Source: Vitellaria paradoxa (lineage: Eukaryota > Streptophyta > Magnoliopsida > Ericales > Sapotaceae). From it: a stretch of 64,000 nucleotides of DNA. The position numbers and the translations under genes were made by a program. Positions 35,554 to 48,300 of this stretch are shown piece after piece (position 1 is the first letter of the stretch; each line of letters opens with the position of its first letter). The notes below the pieces were generated by a model, which was not told where the DNA came from, ran no database searches, and worked only from the letters and a program-made list of their open reading frames with translations. Location of the stretch: the NCBI GenBank assembly GCA_019916065.1, contig CM034244.1, positions 36,212,877-36,276,876 on the forward strand, given 5' to 3'.

Positions 35554-36740
35554 GAGTTAAAAAGAGGGAAGGGAGGCAAATTGCCATCCCCTCAAGCATA
35601 TGGACATTTGGTTTGATTATTATAATTTTCATCTGTATTTTTGTTTTTCTAAAAAAATTAAAATATATGAAAACATGTTTGATTTAAATAGTATTTTTTT
35701 TTAAAATATTCTTAACAAAGAAATAAAAAAATAAAATATCATTTCCCATAGAAAATGTTTTCTAAACCAAAAGCACGCTTTTCTATTTCTAGGGCCGCTT
35801 TATTCTTCCATTTTTTTTTTCCAAAAAAATTTCTAAGCCAATTAAAATTTTGAGGGCCCACTTGGCATTGAACCTGTGACTTACTCTCATCCAGAAGGCA
35901 AAATTATCAACAATCCAAAGAAAATTTCAAATTTGCAAGCATTCATGAAGCGTGGAAAATAATTAATTTCTAAGGTTAAATTGGGCCTTCGATGGTTGTC
36001 ATTAAGAATCATCCATTCGACTATCTGGCGGTGATAGTGACATTTTTAAAATTAAAGAGGGTATGTTGGAAGTAGAACAAAATTTTCACCATTCCTGGGC
36101 ACCAAACAATATTTAGGAAAGAAATTCGACTTTAGATAATCATACAAGATAAAAAAAAAAAAAAAAAAAAGTTACTACGCTGCGTGGAACATATAAATAA
36201 CTAAAGTTGGAAATGAAATTCTCTATTCATATTGGGGTCAAACAATCAGAGAGTATTCTAAATGACCGTCAATCATGCAAGAGTTTCCACAAGTTTACCA
36301 CTAGAATAAGTATGACACCACTTCCCAGATGTTTGAATTATGGTGAAAAGTATCACATGGAATAATTCTCCTAACAATTAAGACAGTTGTATTTGCATAT
36401 TCCGAATTTGCCCAACCAGAATAAAATAAGGGAAGACTAGCTCATAGTTAAATCCATCATGAAGTATTAAGCAAGTAACATTACTGAATGAATTGTCTCA
36501 TAACACATTAACCACCACCATGGTCAAAAAGCAAATGAACATAAAAGAGCCCCCCCACGCCATTGGGGTTCAAAATTGCCACATCAATTTAAGGGTTCAA
36601 ATTGAAATTGTCAGAAGAGCAATAGTGATAACAACTGAGATGTCCCTCATCAAAATGGTGACAAAAATTGGAAAGCCATCATCATCCATCATAAAACCAA
36701 GTCCAGGGAAGAAGAAATGTTACCCGTCAAGATCATTAAT
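35554..36740. other. Intergenic DNA and 3' flank of pyruvate kinase
   Basis: No gene seen. The last 250 bases before 36741 (minus-strand sense, after the stop) are probably the pyruvate kinase 3' UTR. A 20-base A run lies at about 36151-36170. Confidence 0.4.
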
Positions 36741-39700
36741 TTATTTCACAGTAACGATCTTGATCACAGATGCAGTCCCAACACGGTGCAGAGCCACGAC
36801 AGCATCTCCATTCTTGCAGAGTCCCTTAGCCTTCGCATGTTGCAGGGCAAACTCCAATGCTTCTTCTGTTGACTCTGCATGGGAAGCCCTAGCAGATCCT
36901 GCAGACAAAACCGGAACCAATCCCCTAAATATAAGGCTGTGCCTTGCTGGAGACTCATCACTGCATGACCAATCAAAGGAGTCAGTCTTAATCTCAGGGA
37001 CAACCACTGACAGTATTGGCATGCCAGGCCTGTACTTAGCCACCAGTTTTGCAGTACTCCCTCCTCTGGTTAGGACTAATATAAGAGTTGCTTTTGCTGA
37101 GTTGGCTGTTCGGACTGCCGAAGAGGCCAGGCTCTCCAATGGGCTCATGGGCACCGGTGCATTTGCCATGATCCTTTTGAAAACATCAGGATAATCGATT
37201 GTGCTCTCTGCCTCTATGCATATTTTGGCCATTGTCTGAACTGCAAGTTCTGGATAAGCCCCAGCAGCTGTTTCACCACTCAGCATTACACAATCTGTGC
37301 CATCAAGAACTGCATTGGCAACATCAGTAGCTTCTGCTCGAGTTGGCCTTGGAGATTTGATCATCGATTCCAACATCTGGGTAGCTGTTACAACAGGCTT
37401 TCCTTGGATGTTGCACTTGTAAATCATCACTTTCTGTGCTAAAAATATCTTCTCAATAGGAATTTCCATTCCCAGGTCACCTCGTGCAACCATAAAGGCA
37501 TCTGAGTTGGCAAGGATGTCATCAAAATTTGCCACCCCTTCTTGATTTTCAACCTGGTAGAGGTAACAGAAAAAGAGAGAATCAATACTAATTACTATAT
37601 ATAGTTCACTGACAGCATGCATGAACCAAAACAAATTATACAGTTCACTGACTGCATGCATGAACCAAAACAAATAAAAAAGAATTAAGAATGAATTTTG
37701 GACAACCCACACTCCCTTATTTATGATCTCAAAAGCAAATATCAAACAAATAATGCTTAAAACCATTTTATCCGTGGATGGTTTTTGAAACATATACTCG
37801 ACCAAATACTGCAATAGCTAACCACAAATTTGTTTGCAAATCGGGGAAAAATTTCATGGTTCTCTACTTCTTTTGTTTTAGTTGCCATTGATCTAAAAAT
37901 ATCGTTTTCACCTTCTCGTTCCTTTGTTTAAGTCGAATTTGTTACCAAGATCAACCTATATGGTATATTGTATTTTAAATCAATCAAAGGAAAAAGTAAT
38001 TCCACTACCAAAATCTCCAAGGACACCAATATAAATGGCTTAAAATGCTAATTGTCTATAGAGTCAGACTTCAAATTTCCATTTTATCTTTTGTATAATT
38101 TAACAAACCTTTGACATGAGAAGGATATTCTTTGCATGCTTTCCCAGCAACTTCCGAACTTCCACCAGGTCAGAACCTTTGCGGACAAAAGACAGCGCAA
38201 TCATGTCAATCTTATTAGGAATACCCCATTCTAAGATATCAACCTTGTCCTTGTCTGTCAAAGTTGGGAGATCTACAACCACCCCTGGAAGATTGACATT
38301 CTTTCTCTCGCCAAGAATGGCTGTGTTCTCACAGCGGCATCGAACCAGTCCATTCTTCTTGTCACAAGACAGGACAGTAAATGAGATTGTGCCATCTGCA
38401 CAGAGTATCACACTACCTGGTTTTACATGCTCGGCCAATTTTTTGTAGCTCATGCAAATCATGTTCTCATCACCCTTCATGTCATAATCAATGGAGATGG
38501 TGATCTCATGACCCTGCTTCAGCTGGACAGGCTTGCCATCTTTTAAAAACCCAGTTCGAATCTCAGGACCCTGTGAAGTCACAAATAAATTGAAGAGTAA
38601 AGAAATTCCGCAATCCATGCACGAGGGGAGGCAAACAATTCACAAAGAGAAGAACAGTTTTTCATTGACAACAAATAACATATTCCCCGATTTTTTTTTT
38701 TTTCTGTCTTTCGGAAACACTGCTTTCCTGAAACGCAAGCTGCCTCCTCTCATGATTTGCTTAAAAAATTCAACAAACTAGAATACAATCAGGACCACAA
38801 CGCACCTCTCCATGTCACAACGATAATTTAGCAATCACTTTCCTCAACTCTTTGTATGAGCTATGAAACCCTTATGCCTCTTGTTCATCAGATCTAAATT
38901 TGGAATCTTGGACAAACAGAACTACAGTTGATACTAAACAGAATGGACCATGGGGAATAGGTTCCATCATGTTTTTATACACCCACATCTTAGTAGAGTT
39001 TTGTTAACATGTTTGACTTCATGTAGCAAGGGTAGGTTCCTGCCTTAATATGGAAGCTAAAACAGTATTAGGCAGAAACTCATCATCACAATAGCCACAG
39101 TACTCAAAAAAGCCGCCTTGGAAGATTTAGGCAATTGTTCAGTATAACTTAAATCTGACTTATGGAATTAGAGGCAGAAAGATCTTCCAAATTCTCTATT
39201 AATCTCATTAGGATATTTTCAGTATTCATTTGAAATGCATTATAATACTAAATCAACCATTCAGAAAAACAAACATGCACACACATCACATGACCATATT
39301 TTTGGATTCCAAACCAACAGATAGCCTGTTGATATTCTTTTTCTCAACTTTCTTTAATTGAATGGTTCTGTAAAGAATACAACTGTTAGGTCAGCATTAA
39401 AATTTGAAAAAGATGTTTCTGAAAATTGGCCAAGTTTGCTAGAGGAGCGCACAAGCAACATCAAGCATGATGAATACAAATGTTTGAGCTCCATAATTAT
39501 AGATGCATGCCACCAATTCAAGGAGCCTATAATTTCTTTGTGAAGAAGCTAGCTAGCTGAGATAAAAAAAACATGGGGCAGCAAGACAACATGCTTGCAT
39601 TTAGGGCGCTTAAACATTATCTTACCACAAGTCATAATGGACAACGAAATAATGGAGTTTCCTCCATGAGTCCATTGTTTGGGGGGAATAAAATTGCAGC

Positions 39701-40866
39701 CTTTTGTTTTGATTTTTTTGCAACTTTTTGGGCACTTCTTCAACTGACATTCAATTTTCTCCTCTACATGGGCTTCAAATTAAGTTTTGGCTTTGATCAT
39801 TTTGCCAGAACTGAACACTAGAAAAGACATACGACTTCCTAAACCACAGGCAAATCCTTGTGGCACACTGCGCACAAAAGGGAAGTCCTTTGGAGTAGAT
39901 GATGACAAGTCACTAAAATTGTTAAGATTTCGAGGAAGATGCCTATTTGGAAGTCCTACCTATTAAATGTTATGAAAGGATCGATTACCAAACTTCATTC
40001 AGTTATGCTCTTAAAATATAGTCAAAAAATATATATACAAACACACATATACCTGGAGCTCAAATCAAAACCAATTCTCCAACTTCTCTTCCTCTTTCTT
40101 CAAGAAAACTAATCAGAGAAATATAGCTATGACAAGCATAAGGAATTGCCAAAAAGTACATACAGTACAGGTAAAATGGAGAAAATAGAATCGCTAACTA
40201 CGTGCCCGCAAATCGAAGGGCTAATAATAATAATAATAATAATGATGATGATGATGATGATGTTTTGATATATAGTCAACAGAGGGCAAAACAAAAATCA
40301 ATGATAAAAAAGAGAGATGACCCAGTAGGGTGTCCTGAGGAAACTATGGCAGTTTTGATGTGAGGGTGCTCAGGATCTTACTAGGAGAATAGAACCTATC
40401 AGCACGGGCGACATGGGACAATATGGAATCTAACAGAAACAATCCAAATCCTCAAAATATAAAAAGTCAAGTGGGGTTGTAACACCAACCCAGCGACTAA
40501 AGCTCGCTGGAGTTCGATTTGGCGAGAGGATCGCACTTGAACTCAAATTGAAATACAAACAAATCAAACTTGAGATATAAATGATCTTAGAGAGAGAGAG
40601 AGAGAAAGAGAGACCTTGGTGTCGAGCATGACAGCACAGAGGATGCCAGTATTTTCCATGGCAGAGCGGAGATTGTCGAGGGTTTCCTGGTGATAGTCGT
40701 GGGAGCCGTGAGAGAAGTTGAAACGGGCGACGTTCATGCCCGCCCTCAGCAGCTTCTCTATCATGGCCACCGACCTCGATGCAGGTCCAAGCGTACACAC
40801 TATCTTCGTCTTCGGCCTCTTCTCCACCACCACCATGCTTTCTACCTTATTTTCTATCACTTCCAT
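36741..40866 (-). CDS. Cytosolic pyruvate kinase, 508 aa, three exons
   Basis: Catalyses phosphoenolpyruvate + ADP to pyruvate + ATP, the last step of glycolysis. Exons: 40866-40615 (84 codons), 38570-38109 (154) and 37553-36741 (270 plus stop), all phase 0 with GT/AG borders. Introns are 2,044 and 555 bp. Motifs in order: TKIVCTLGPAS (20-30), MNVARFNFSHGSH (44-56), LDTKGPEIRTG across the first junction, CADGTIS, ALSFVRKGSDL, MSKVENQEGVANFDDI across the second junction, ARGDLGMEIPIEK, KPVVTATQMLESM and PTRAEATDVANAVLDGTD. The conserved K, R, D and E catalytic positions are present. No transit peptide precedes MEVIENK, and 508 residues is the usual length for plant cytosolic isozymes. An in-frame ATG at 40980 would add an N-terminus without resemblance to the family, so 40866 is chosen. 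No breaks. Confidence 0.95.
40220..40262. repeat. (AAT)n(GAT)n compound microsatellite in pyruvate kinase intron 1
   Basis: Seven to eight AAT units followed directly by seven GAT units inside the 2-kb first intron. Confidence 0.9.
40590..40612. repeat. (GA)n microsatellite touching a splice donor
   Basis: On the minus strand the pyruvate kinase exon 1 donor reads AAG/GTCTCTCTTTCTC, so the repeat begins at intron position +3. The donor departs from the GTAAGT consensus at +3 to +5. Confidence 0.85.
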
Positions 40867-40999
40867 TTTCCTCAACAACAGATAGACCAATATCAACGGA
40901 TCGATCGAATTCCAAACGCAATCGATCTGAGCAGTAGGTTTTTTCGAATACAGAGGAGGCGTTCTCCGACGGTAAAACAACGCTTCTTTTCGTCTGGAA

Positions 41000-41945
41000 T
41001 CAATTTATTTATCAAATTAAAAACAACAACGAAAGCTACACGTTAACGAGACCAAACCCGACACGAGACCGGCGTGCTTGTTTGGGTGCGACCCTAGTCC
41101 AATACCAACAGCATCGTTACCCGGAAAAAAAAAATACTTTATTCTATTTTAAATTTTACATTTCTATTTCTTGATTAACAATTAAGAATTTTTTTTTCCA
41201 CTAAATTACACATATCTCCATTCATTATGTTTGCAACATTACTTCTGTTCAAAAAGTTTCATATAGTTGAAATTTTGGACAAAAAATTTAAATTGAAAAA
41301 TTATGATAATCCAATTTTAATTTTTTTCCAAAACTTTAAGTCCTAACAACTATTACATGCGTTTTGGTCTCTCTCTCTAATTAATTTTTGATGAGCACCA
41401 TAAAAGAAAATACAATTTATAATACTTTAATTTGAAATGTTTAACTTCCTACAAACCATAATTAGGTAAAATTTAAGCTGTCAGTTTTGATTTGTATATG
41501 AAATATGGTGAAATTTAAAATGACCAAGCCGTCTTGTGAGATAAATGGTAGTGAAATCCACTAAAATAAGAATTGTATGAAAAATTAAAAATATAAAAAT
41601 GATCCCAATTGTTGAATGAAAAAAAAATAATTTTTAACTGTTGGATCTTATTTTGTGAAATAGATATTTTTAAAAATCATCCCGTTTTATTATATAGATG
41701 CATTAATTGTTTTTATATTTAAACATGAGAATTGAATTTTTAAATTTGGAATTTCTGAATTTGAATTTTTTAAAATTTAAAATTTTTGCATTTGAAAATG
41801 TTGTAAATTAATTATTATATCTTTACTTTTTAAAACTAACAAGTTTTTTAGTCTTGGGGTATTTTTGTTAATTTAAAATTTGAAAATTTTGAATTTGAAT
41901 TTAAATTTAAAATTTTTGAATTTGAAAATATTACAAATTAACTAT
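41000..41945. other. Upstream region of pyruvate kinase, no gene
   Basis: AT-rich DNA upstream of the pyruvate kinase leader. No convincing TATA box can be fixed. Repeated TTTTGAATTTGAATTT words lie at 41740-41930. Confidence 0.35.
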
Positions 41946-41948
41946 TAT

Positions 41949-42316
41949 GGCCATGTTTGGCATTAAGAAAAAACTCTAAAAATCTCTATAAATCTCCAAT
42001 AACCCCTCTACCTCTAATTTTTCCGCTATCACTAATTTCAAAAAAATTCTAATATTTCGTTAAAAAAATAAAAAATCTGGGAAGTAGGTTAACCGAATGT
42101 GTAAATTTTTTATATAATTATATTCTTCGTGTCGAAAACTTTTAAACAAGTACCATTGTTGCTATTTTTTGTAAATTTTTTGAATCCGTGAGAATGAATT
42201 TAAAAAATTGTTCTCACGATTTGCTACTTTTTAGGGAAAAAAAAAAGACGCCAAAATCAATTCCAAACTATATTTTATCTCATTTTATTTTATTTTTTCT
42301 TACTCCAAACGGAGCC
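41949..42316. mobile_element. MITE, Harbinger-like
   Basis: Ends GGCCATGTTTGGCATTAAG and, in complement, GGCTCCGTTTGGAGTAAG, flanked by TAT on both sides (41946-41948, 42317-42319). 368 bp, no coding potential. Confidence 0.65.
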
Positions 42317-42319
42317 TAT

Positions 42320-43012
42320 ATCATTACTTTCTGAAACCAATGAGATACTTATTTTTCTATAGATATTCATACTTATGACTTTAGAGAAGTATGCAAAGAT
42401 AGATACACATTCAAACTCATAACTCTGGAGAAGTGTGCAAAGATAGATACACATATTCAGAGCTTGATGGTTTTCCTAAAAACAGTTACATTATTTTTGC
42501 GTGAAAAATCTAATGAAATTATAGTGAAGATGATGAATTAGGGTTGAATTTGGAAGAGAACATTAGAATATTCTTATCATTTGAACAGAGACATGAGAAC
42601 ATAGCTCATTTGAACAATGTTTTTCTGTTCAAATGTTATTTATATCCATTCAATTATATGCAAAGATGAAATTAAGATTTCATGACAGGAGAGGTCAAAA
42701 AAATTTTAAGTAAAAATTTATCTTTTAATTAAAGAGCGCTAATAATTTGTTTAATATAATTTTCTCCAGAACTAGAAAATTTCTTCGGGTGCTATGATTA
42801 TTACTGGTAACGTTATTTTACTTTATTTTCTTATTAATAATTCAAAACTTGGACCTTTTCTATAATTTTATTTTGAAATAAATAATTTGTAAAGAGTGAT
42901 ATAGAAAAGAGTAAAGTAAATAAGAGAAGATGAAAAAGATGAAGAGATGAATTGTATAAGGAAGAATGTGTAAATTAATTATTCATTCTATAATTGAGTT
43001 TTTATTCCCCTC
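42320..43012. other. Intergenic DNA between two MITEs
   Basis: AT-rich, no gene. A 40-base direct repeat around GAGAAGTRTGCAAAGATAG occurs twice at about 42383-42449. Confidence 0.4.
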
Positions 43013-43015
43013 TTA

Positions 43016-43253
43016 GACTTGGTTTGGGAAGTAAAAAAGTTAATTTTTTTTTTTTGTTGGTAATTACTAAAAAGTTAACTTTTTCACGTTTGGAAAGGGA
43101 AAAAAAACTTACTTTTCTTATTAATTTGACATTTTTGTTCTTGAAAGTTTAAAATAAAATTAAAATACGACAGAATAAATTTGATCATTGTAAAAAAAGC
43201 CAAAAAATCAAAAAGCAAAAAAATAAAAAAGATATGGGTTCCCAAACGGAACC
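43016..43253. mobile_element. MITE with TTA target duplication, Harbinger-like
   Basis: Ends GACTTGGTTTGGGAAGTA and, in complement, GGTTCCGTTTGGGAACC, flanked by TTA on both sides (43013-43015, 43254-43256). 238 bp. The minus-strand open frame 43084-43380 overlaps it and is chance. Confidence 0.7.
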
Positions 43254-44122
43254 TTATTCTCTCGACAGTGGTCAGAATTCGACCCTTTGCTATTCCCCCT
43301 TGACAGTGCTGCATTCTGAAATATAAATTAATAATAAGTAATAGTTCTCCCTTTATAGGCAGTTTTTTAAAGTTTGTCAAAATTTTCCTTTTTACGAATA
43401 GAATGTTGCATTTCTTTTCTTCTCGTTAAAATATTTTGAGCGACCAAAGGGACTCTTGTCATTTTGATTCCAAATTTTGAAAAACCCACCTTTCTTTTTT
43501 TATGATTCTATCCCAGGATATAATGCTCATAAATAATATAGAAATATATATATATATACATATATATTTCAGATTGATGAAAAATAAAAAAACAACAAAA
43601 AGAAAAAGCCAACGAAAGTGGAATGTATTACCGCATGTTTAAAAAAATATAACTACACTGAAGATTTCTAATGTGTTATATTTTTCGTAAAAAATTATAA
43701 AAAATTTAATTTTTACTCAGCTATATAATTTTAAATTTATCTTTTATCCTATTTATCCCTTTTTATTATCGATTTATTTTTTCAAACTATTGCATCCTTA
43801 TATCTAGGTTAAATATAACTGGACCATCTTAAATGATATTTTCTCAAAATCCCTTCCATCAAAGTTACCTTAACTTTTTTCAAACATATTTAGTATTTTT
43901 ATTTTTGTTATACTTATCTTTTAAGAGTATAATTTTTAGTGATTTAATAATAGACACAGGAACAAAGCATGAATTTAGCATTTTACTAGTTGATTTTTAC
44001 TCTTTAACGAAAAAGTAGAAAAAGTAAATGCTGATAAAATCAAGAGAGGGTGAGACAGTTTAAGGTAAGTGGGTAGGCCGACATGTCGATCACTACAGGC
44101 CAAGTGGAGTGTGCCACAACCA

Positions 44123-44167
44123 ACACACACACACACACACACCCCCCCCCCCCCCCCAAAAAAAAAA
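44123..44167. repeat. (AC)n then C16/A10
   Basis: A CA repeat runs straight into sixteen C and ten A. Confidence 0.9.
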
Positions 44168-44718
44168 GAAAAAGATAAATAAATAAAATTAATAGATAAA
44201 TATAATAAATTCCTCTAGAATATTCTTATGAGGTAAAACATTTTTGGCAGAATAATGTTGCCCTTTCTCAAAAGAAAATGTTATTTTACTAGAAAAAATT
44301 ACCCCCCAAGAAAAAAAAAATTGTCAGAATGATCTGGCAATAATAATTTTGTAATTAAAATGCAACTTAATTGAGTGATTTCATTTAAATTGATAAATGC
44401 ACAAATCTCCATATCATTCCGATTACTAATTCTAATAAGAATTCTGATAAAAATTGCATTGCTCTTTCTCAAAAAGAAAGAAAATCCGAATTGGGAGAGC
44501 AGGGCACTGCATTAGTTTCTGCAGCGGCAGCAAAGGAAGGAGCAGAAGCTCTCCGCCAACAAGCCAGTTACAACATACACGTGCTTGACATTATTATCAT
44601 ATTTCTTCTTGTTACAATTAATACATGCTCTACATAAATTTATTAGTTAGTATTTCAGTTCAGATGTGACTAGTTATCTCTTTGGAATATAAATTGATAT
44701 CAACTTTAACAAAGATAA

Positions 44719-44719
<1 letters not shown>

Positions 44720-44750
<31 letters not shown>
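44720..44750. repeat. (CA)n microsatellite
   Basis: About fifteen CA units, uninterrupted. Confidence 0.9.
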
Positions 44751-44754
<4 letters not shown>

Positions 44755-45314
44755 TACATGCATATAATTCAGAAGAACTTCATCCGAGGTCAAAATCACC
44801 ACCACATGCACTTAAATTCTATACCAACTCCAACTAATTGCATTATAGGAAGAAAAAATTACAGTCCTATGAGTAGGAAAAAAAACAATGCTGTTTGCGA
44901 TGAGGAAGATATATTGTTGCCATCTTTCTTGGTTCAATTGAAAAGGAACAATGATGAACAACATGAAAAATCAGATTTTGTTCAAGTTTCGCTACTTATA
45001 AGAGCCTCCAAGTTGTTTTGAAGCAGCAACCATACAAAAGGAAAAAGTGATTTCTAACCTCAAGTCATCATTGCTCTCTCTTTCCATCGGATGGCCTCCC
45101 CTCACAATTTGCAAAGAACCTCACATTTGACGTTAAGCGAACTCCAAACAAAAATTTAGCGAGGCAACATCAGATGTTGATTGCTATTTCTGAGGTAACC
45201 TGCAACAATGCTGCCTCTCGTCTTTCAAAAGGAATATATATGCATGCACACATGAAAGTTAATTCAAGGAATCAGCATACCTTTTAAGTGACCCATGTAA
45301 TCTATCCGGAGAAT

Positions 45315-48300
45315 TTAAAGTTCATCATGACCTTGTGGTTGCTCCTTGTTCATCAAGTCTAGTTTATTTTGTAGCTCCTGCCACAAGTTCATCACAATAG
45401 CACATGCCATTGAAAGTTCTAGGGTAGGAAAAAAAGGGTTGAAGATTCAAATCGAATAGAAACAAGTACCTTAAGCTTTTCTTCTCCACAAAGAGTTGGG
45501 GTAGATAGCAATGCTTCATATCTGTCGTGACAAACCAACATTTAAATTCAGCTCTTCCTTCTTTTTGTGCGCACATGCACGCGCACATTTGTTTGTTTAT
45601 TTATTTATTTATTTTTTTTGGAGGGGGTGGGGTGGAGGGTTGGGGTTTGGAGATGAGAGAGATTCTCACTCGCAACGGCTTGGTTCATCCACATCAGTTA
45701 CCTCATTCTTCAACCCGCATCTTAACTTCACCTGTACATTTAGTGAAAAGGAGGAAAGAGAATCAAAATGGTAAAAAAGCACATCTGTTCTTCTTCTTTG
45801 CCTCATGCATCACAGAAATTAAACAAATTTGTGTCAACAAACAGAAGAAGGATGATAAGGTTTTGTTTATTTATTTATTTTGTGACAAAGAACCTCCTCA
45901 AAGTAGGATCACATTAGACCCACCCATAAGGCAAAACCTTGGGCTTGTGAACCCCCCTATCAAGACTCACGGACTGCGTAACCCAAGCTTTATGCCTGTG
46001 GAAATGGCCCTCGAGGGATACACAGACAGTGAGACTCAAACCTGAGAGTTATCATGCCTTCATTTTCTGCTTAGCATTTACCTCAATCTCCAGCACCACT
46101 CGGCTAACCCTTGGGATTACAGAGATTGATAAATTGTTTAAAAGAGTGAAACAGAAACAGAATATGACCACGATATCAGGAACACAACCAGTGAGAGATC
46201 AAATGGACCATTTGAAGGACAGCCATTCCAAAACCAGGAAGGATGTGGGTAAATTTCATTGTAGCTAATTGAAATGGAATTTTCTTAACAAAAAAAAAAA
46301 AGAAAAAGAAAAAAGAAATGGAATTTTAAAGACGAGGAGTTTCACCACGTCATACTAAACCAATAAATGACCCAGCAACATAGGATGATGGCCAGTACCT
46401 TTAAACTTCTATCAGGTCCATTCCAGCATTTATCTCCACTTGAAAATAGCATGACTCTGTATGAATCCTCAAATTTGTCCCAGTTCCTATATTCAGGAAA
46501 CAGAGAGAACGTATTTATTCAGAAAGCTAATAGAAATGGAAAAGGAAAGAGCTGTTCCAGCAACGGACATCAAGTGGTGTCTCTACGGCGCACATTATAT
46601 ACCTTTATCCATAAATATCTCTATAAATCAAATGCTGGTATCAATTTAACTATCAAGGTTCACTACCCACTCAAGTGATAGTCAACTAACAAGGCAAAAA
46701 GAGTTAATAATTGTATAAACATGGGGGGACCATAATCTGCAGTCTAAACTAGATCTCTCCGTCTTATGATAAACTATGTTTTATTTTTTTCATAAATACA
46801 ATTAATTAAAAGGCATAAAACCGACCCTGCCTGGACCCTAAAATGCTGGAACATTGTGCCTTAGGTTGTCATTAAAAGGCATCAGCGGGATGCCACCCAA
46901 GTACAAAACCTCCATAAGGTCAACAAAATGCAAAAACTATACAAATCCAGATTACTTCACCCAGAGAACCAACTGTAACATAGAAAACTTTTCTTTCAAT
47001 TTATAAATAAGAAATTCAATATCATGAAAGGATCTTCGAATCCTTTCCCACCAAAGTAATCACTGTAGAAAAAGAAGGGATCAAACACAATGTTTTCATT
47101 GTCCTCTTTTGAACACAAGCTCCTCACAAAGACTCAAAGTATATTTTGCTTCCAAAAGAAAAAACTATGCACTCCAAAACTCAATAACACCAACCCACAA
47201 TTCCTTCATCGATGAACAATAACTAAGGAGGTGATTAATATATCACCTTCCTTGCAAAAACAACACTAATGAGATTATCAACTTTAAGAATTTCGTTATA
47301 TATCATCCACCAAATGAAAATAGAAACATTTGAAGATGAGCCATTTTTCCAAATTCTTTTCTATAGGAAAGCACAATCATTCCTACCAACTGATAAGTGC
47401 TCAATATTGTATATTTTATAGGTTGTTTGCCGTACTCACCTCATATTTTGATCTCTCTTTTATATAAATATTTATGCTTATAGTGCATTTGTATCTTTTT
47501 CAGGTAATTCAGGCCACTTCCAGACATCTATGGGCTTAATGGATTCTTTTGAGGAGTCCTGGGGCATGAGGTAGCACAAGGAAGGGTTAGAAAGGAACAA
47601 ATAGCATGTTTGCCACATGTGGTCAGGACAGTCTATGGGCATGGTTCAGAGCTAAAAAGCTTTATTCAACGGCATGTACCACAGAGCTGAAGCTGGCCAA
47701 GAAGCTTCAACCATACAGATGGTTGGGCTTATGGTCTGGATGATGTGCTATTCTTGTTAGCAGGTTCAATTTCTTTCACCATATTTATTTGAGACTGGAC
47801 TCCTATTTTGCCCTAGACTCCTATTTTGCCTTCGAGTAATAAAGGGCTCCAAATAAACATTCTATGGCACCTTTTGATATGGGAGAAAGACCCAGAGAGA
47901 TAGATTAAAGAGTAGATTAAAGTTTTCTTTTTCCATCTTTCTTTTCTCCTTATTTTCCTCTTTTTCTTTTCTTCTTCCGTTTGATTGACAATCCATCTTT
48001 TCTCTAAGATTGATGAGTTGTCTTGTAGGGAATAAGATTATTTATTTCTAGTTATTTGGCTAAGAACAACAGATTATATGGATCCATTGTTGGAATAATT
48101 CAATCGAGGGAATTGTTACGATTTTCCAACGTTCTATCTATTTGGATGGCTATGTATGAATGCTTTTTCCTAATTTATTCTAGAATTTAGGAAATTCGTG
48201 ATATATTATTAACAAATATTGATTTAGCATAGTGAATCCTTTTAGATCTTGATTTTCTAGATGTATGTTAGGGTTCTATATATATTTTTTTAACTACTAA

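Larger units (their letters stand above)
43257..45314. other. Intergenic DNA and 3' flank of glucosidase II beta
   Basis: No gene seen. Contains (AC)n plus C16/A10 at 44123-44167 and (CA)n at 44720-44750. The part just below 45315 is the likely 3' UTR of the glucosidase gene. The plus-strand open frame 44758-45021 has no recognisable features. Confidence 0.4.

Noticed and set aside
36493..37194. 233-codon plus-strand open frame
   Set aside because: It lies antisense to pyruvate kinase exon 3 and its 3' flank. The minus strand there encodes highly conserved enzyme motifs, so the frame is a shadow.
45511..46045. Plus-strand open frames 45511-45774 and 45527-46045
   Set aside because: They are antisense to glucosidase II beta exons at 45731-45670 and 45521-45470, whose phases join perfectly on the minus strand.
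47000..47380. Possible LINE remnant (minus strand, phrase like [11 protein letters not shown])
   Set aside because: The resemblance is one short stretch interrupted by stops; not enough to call.
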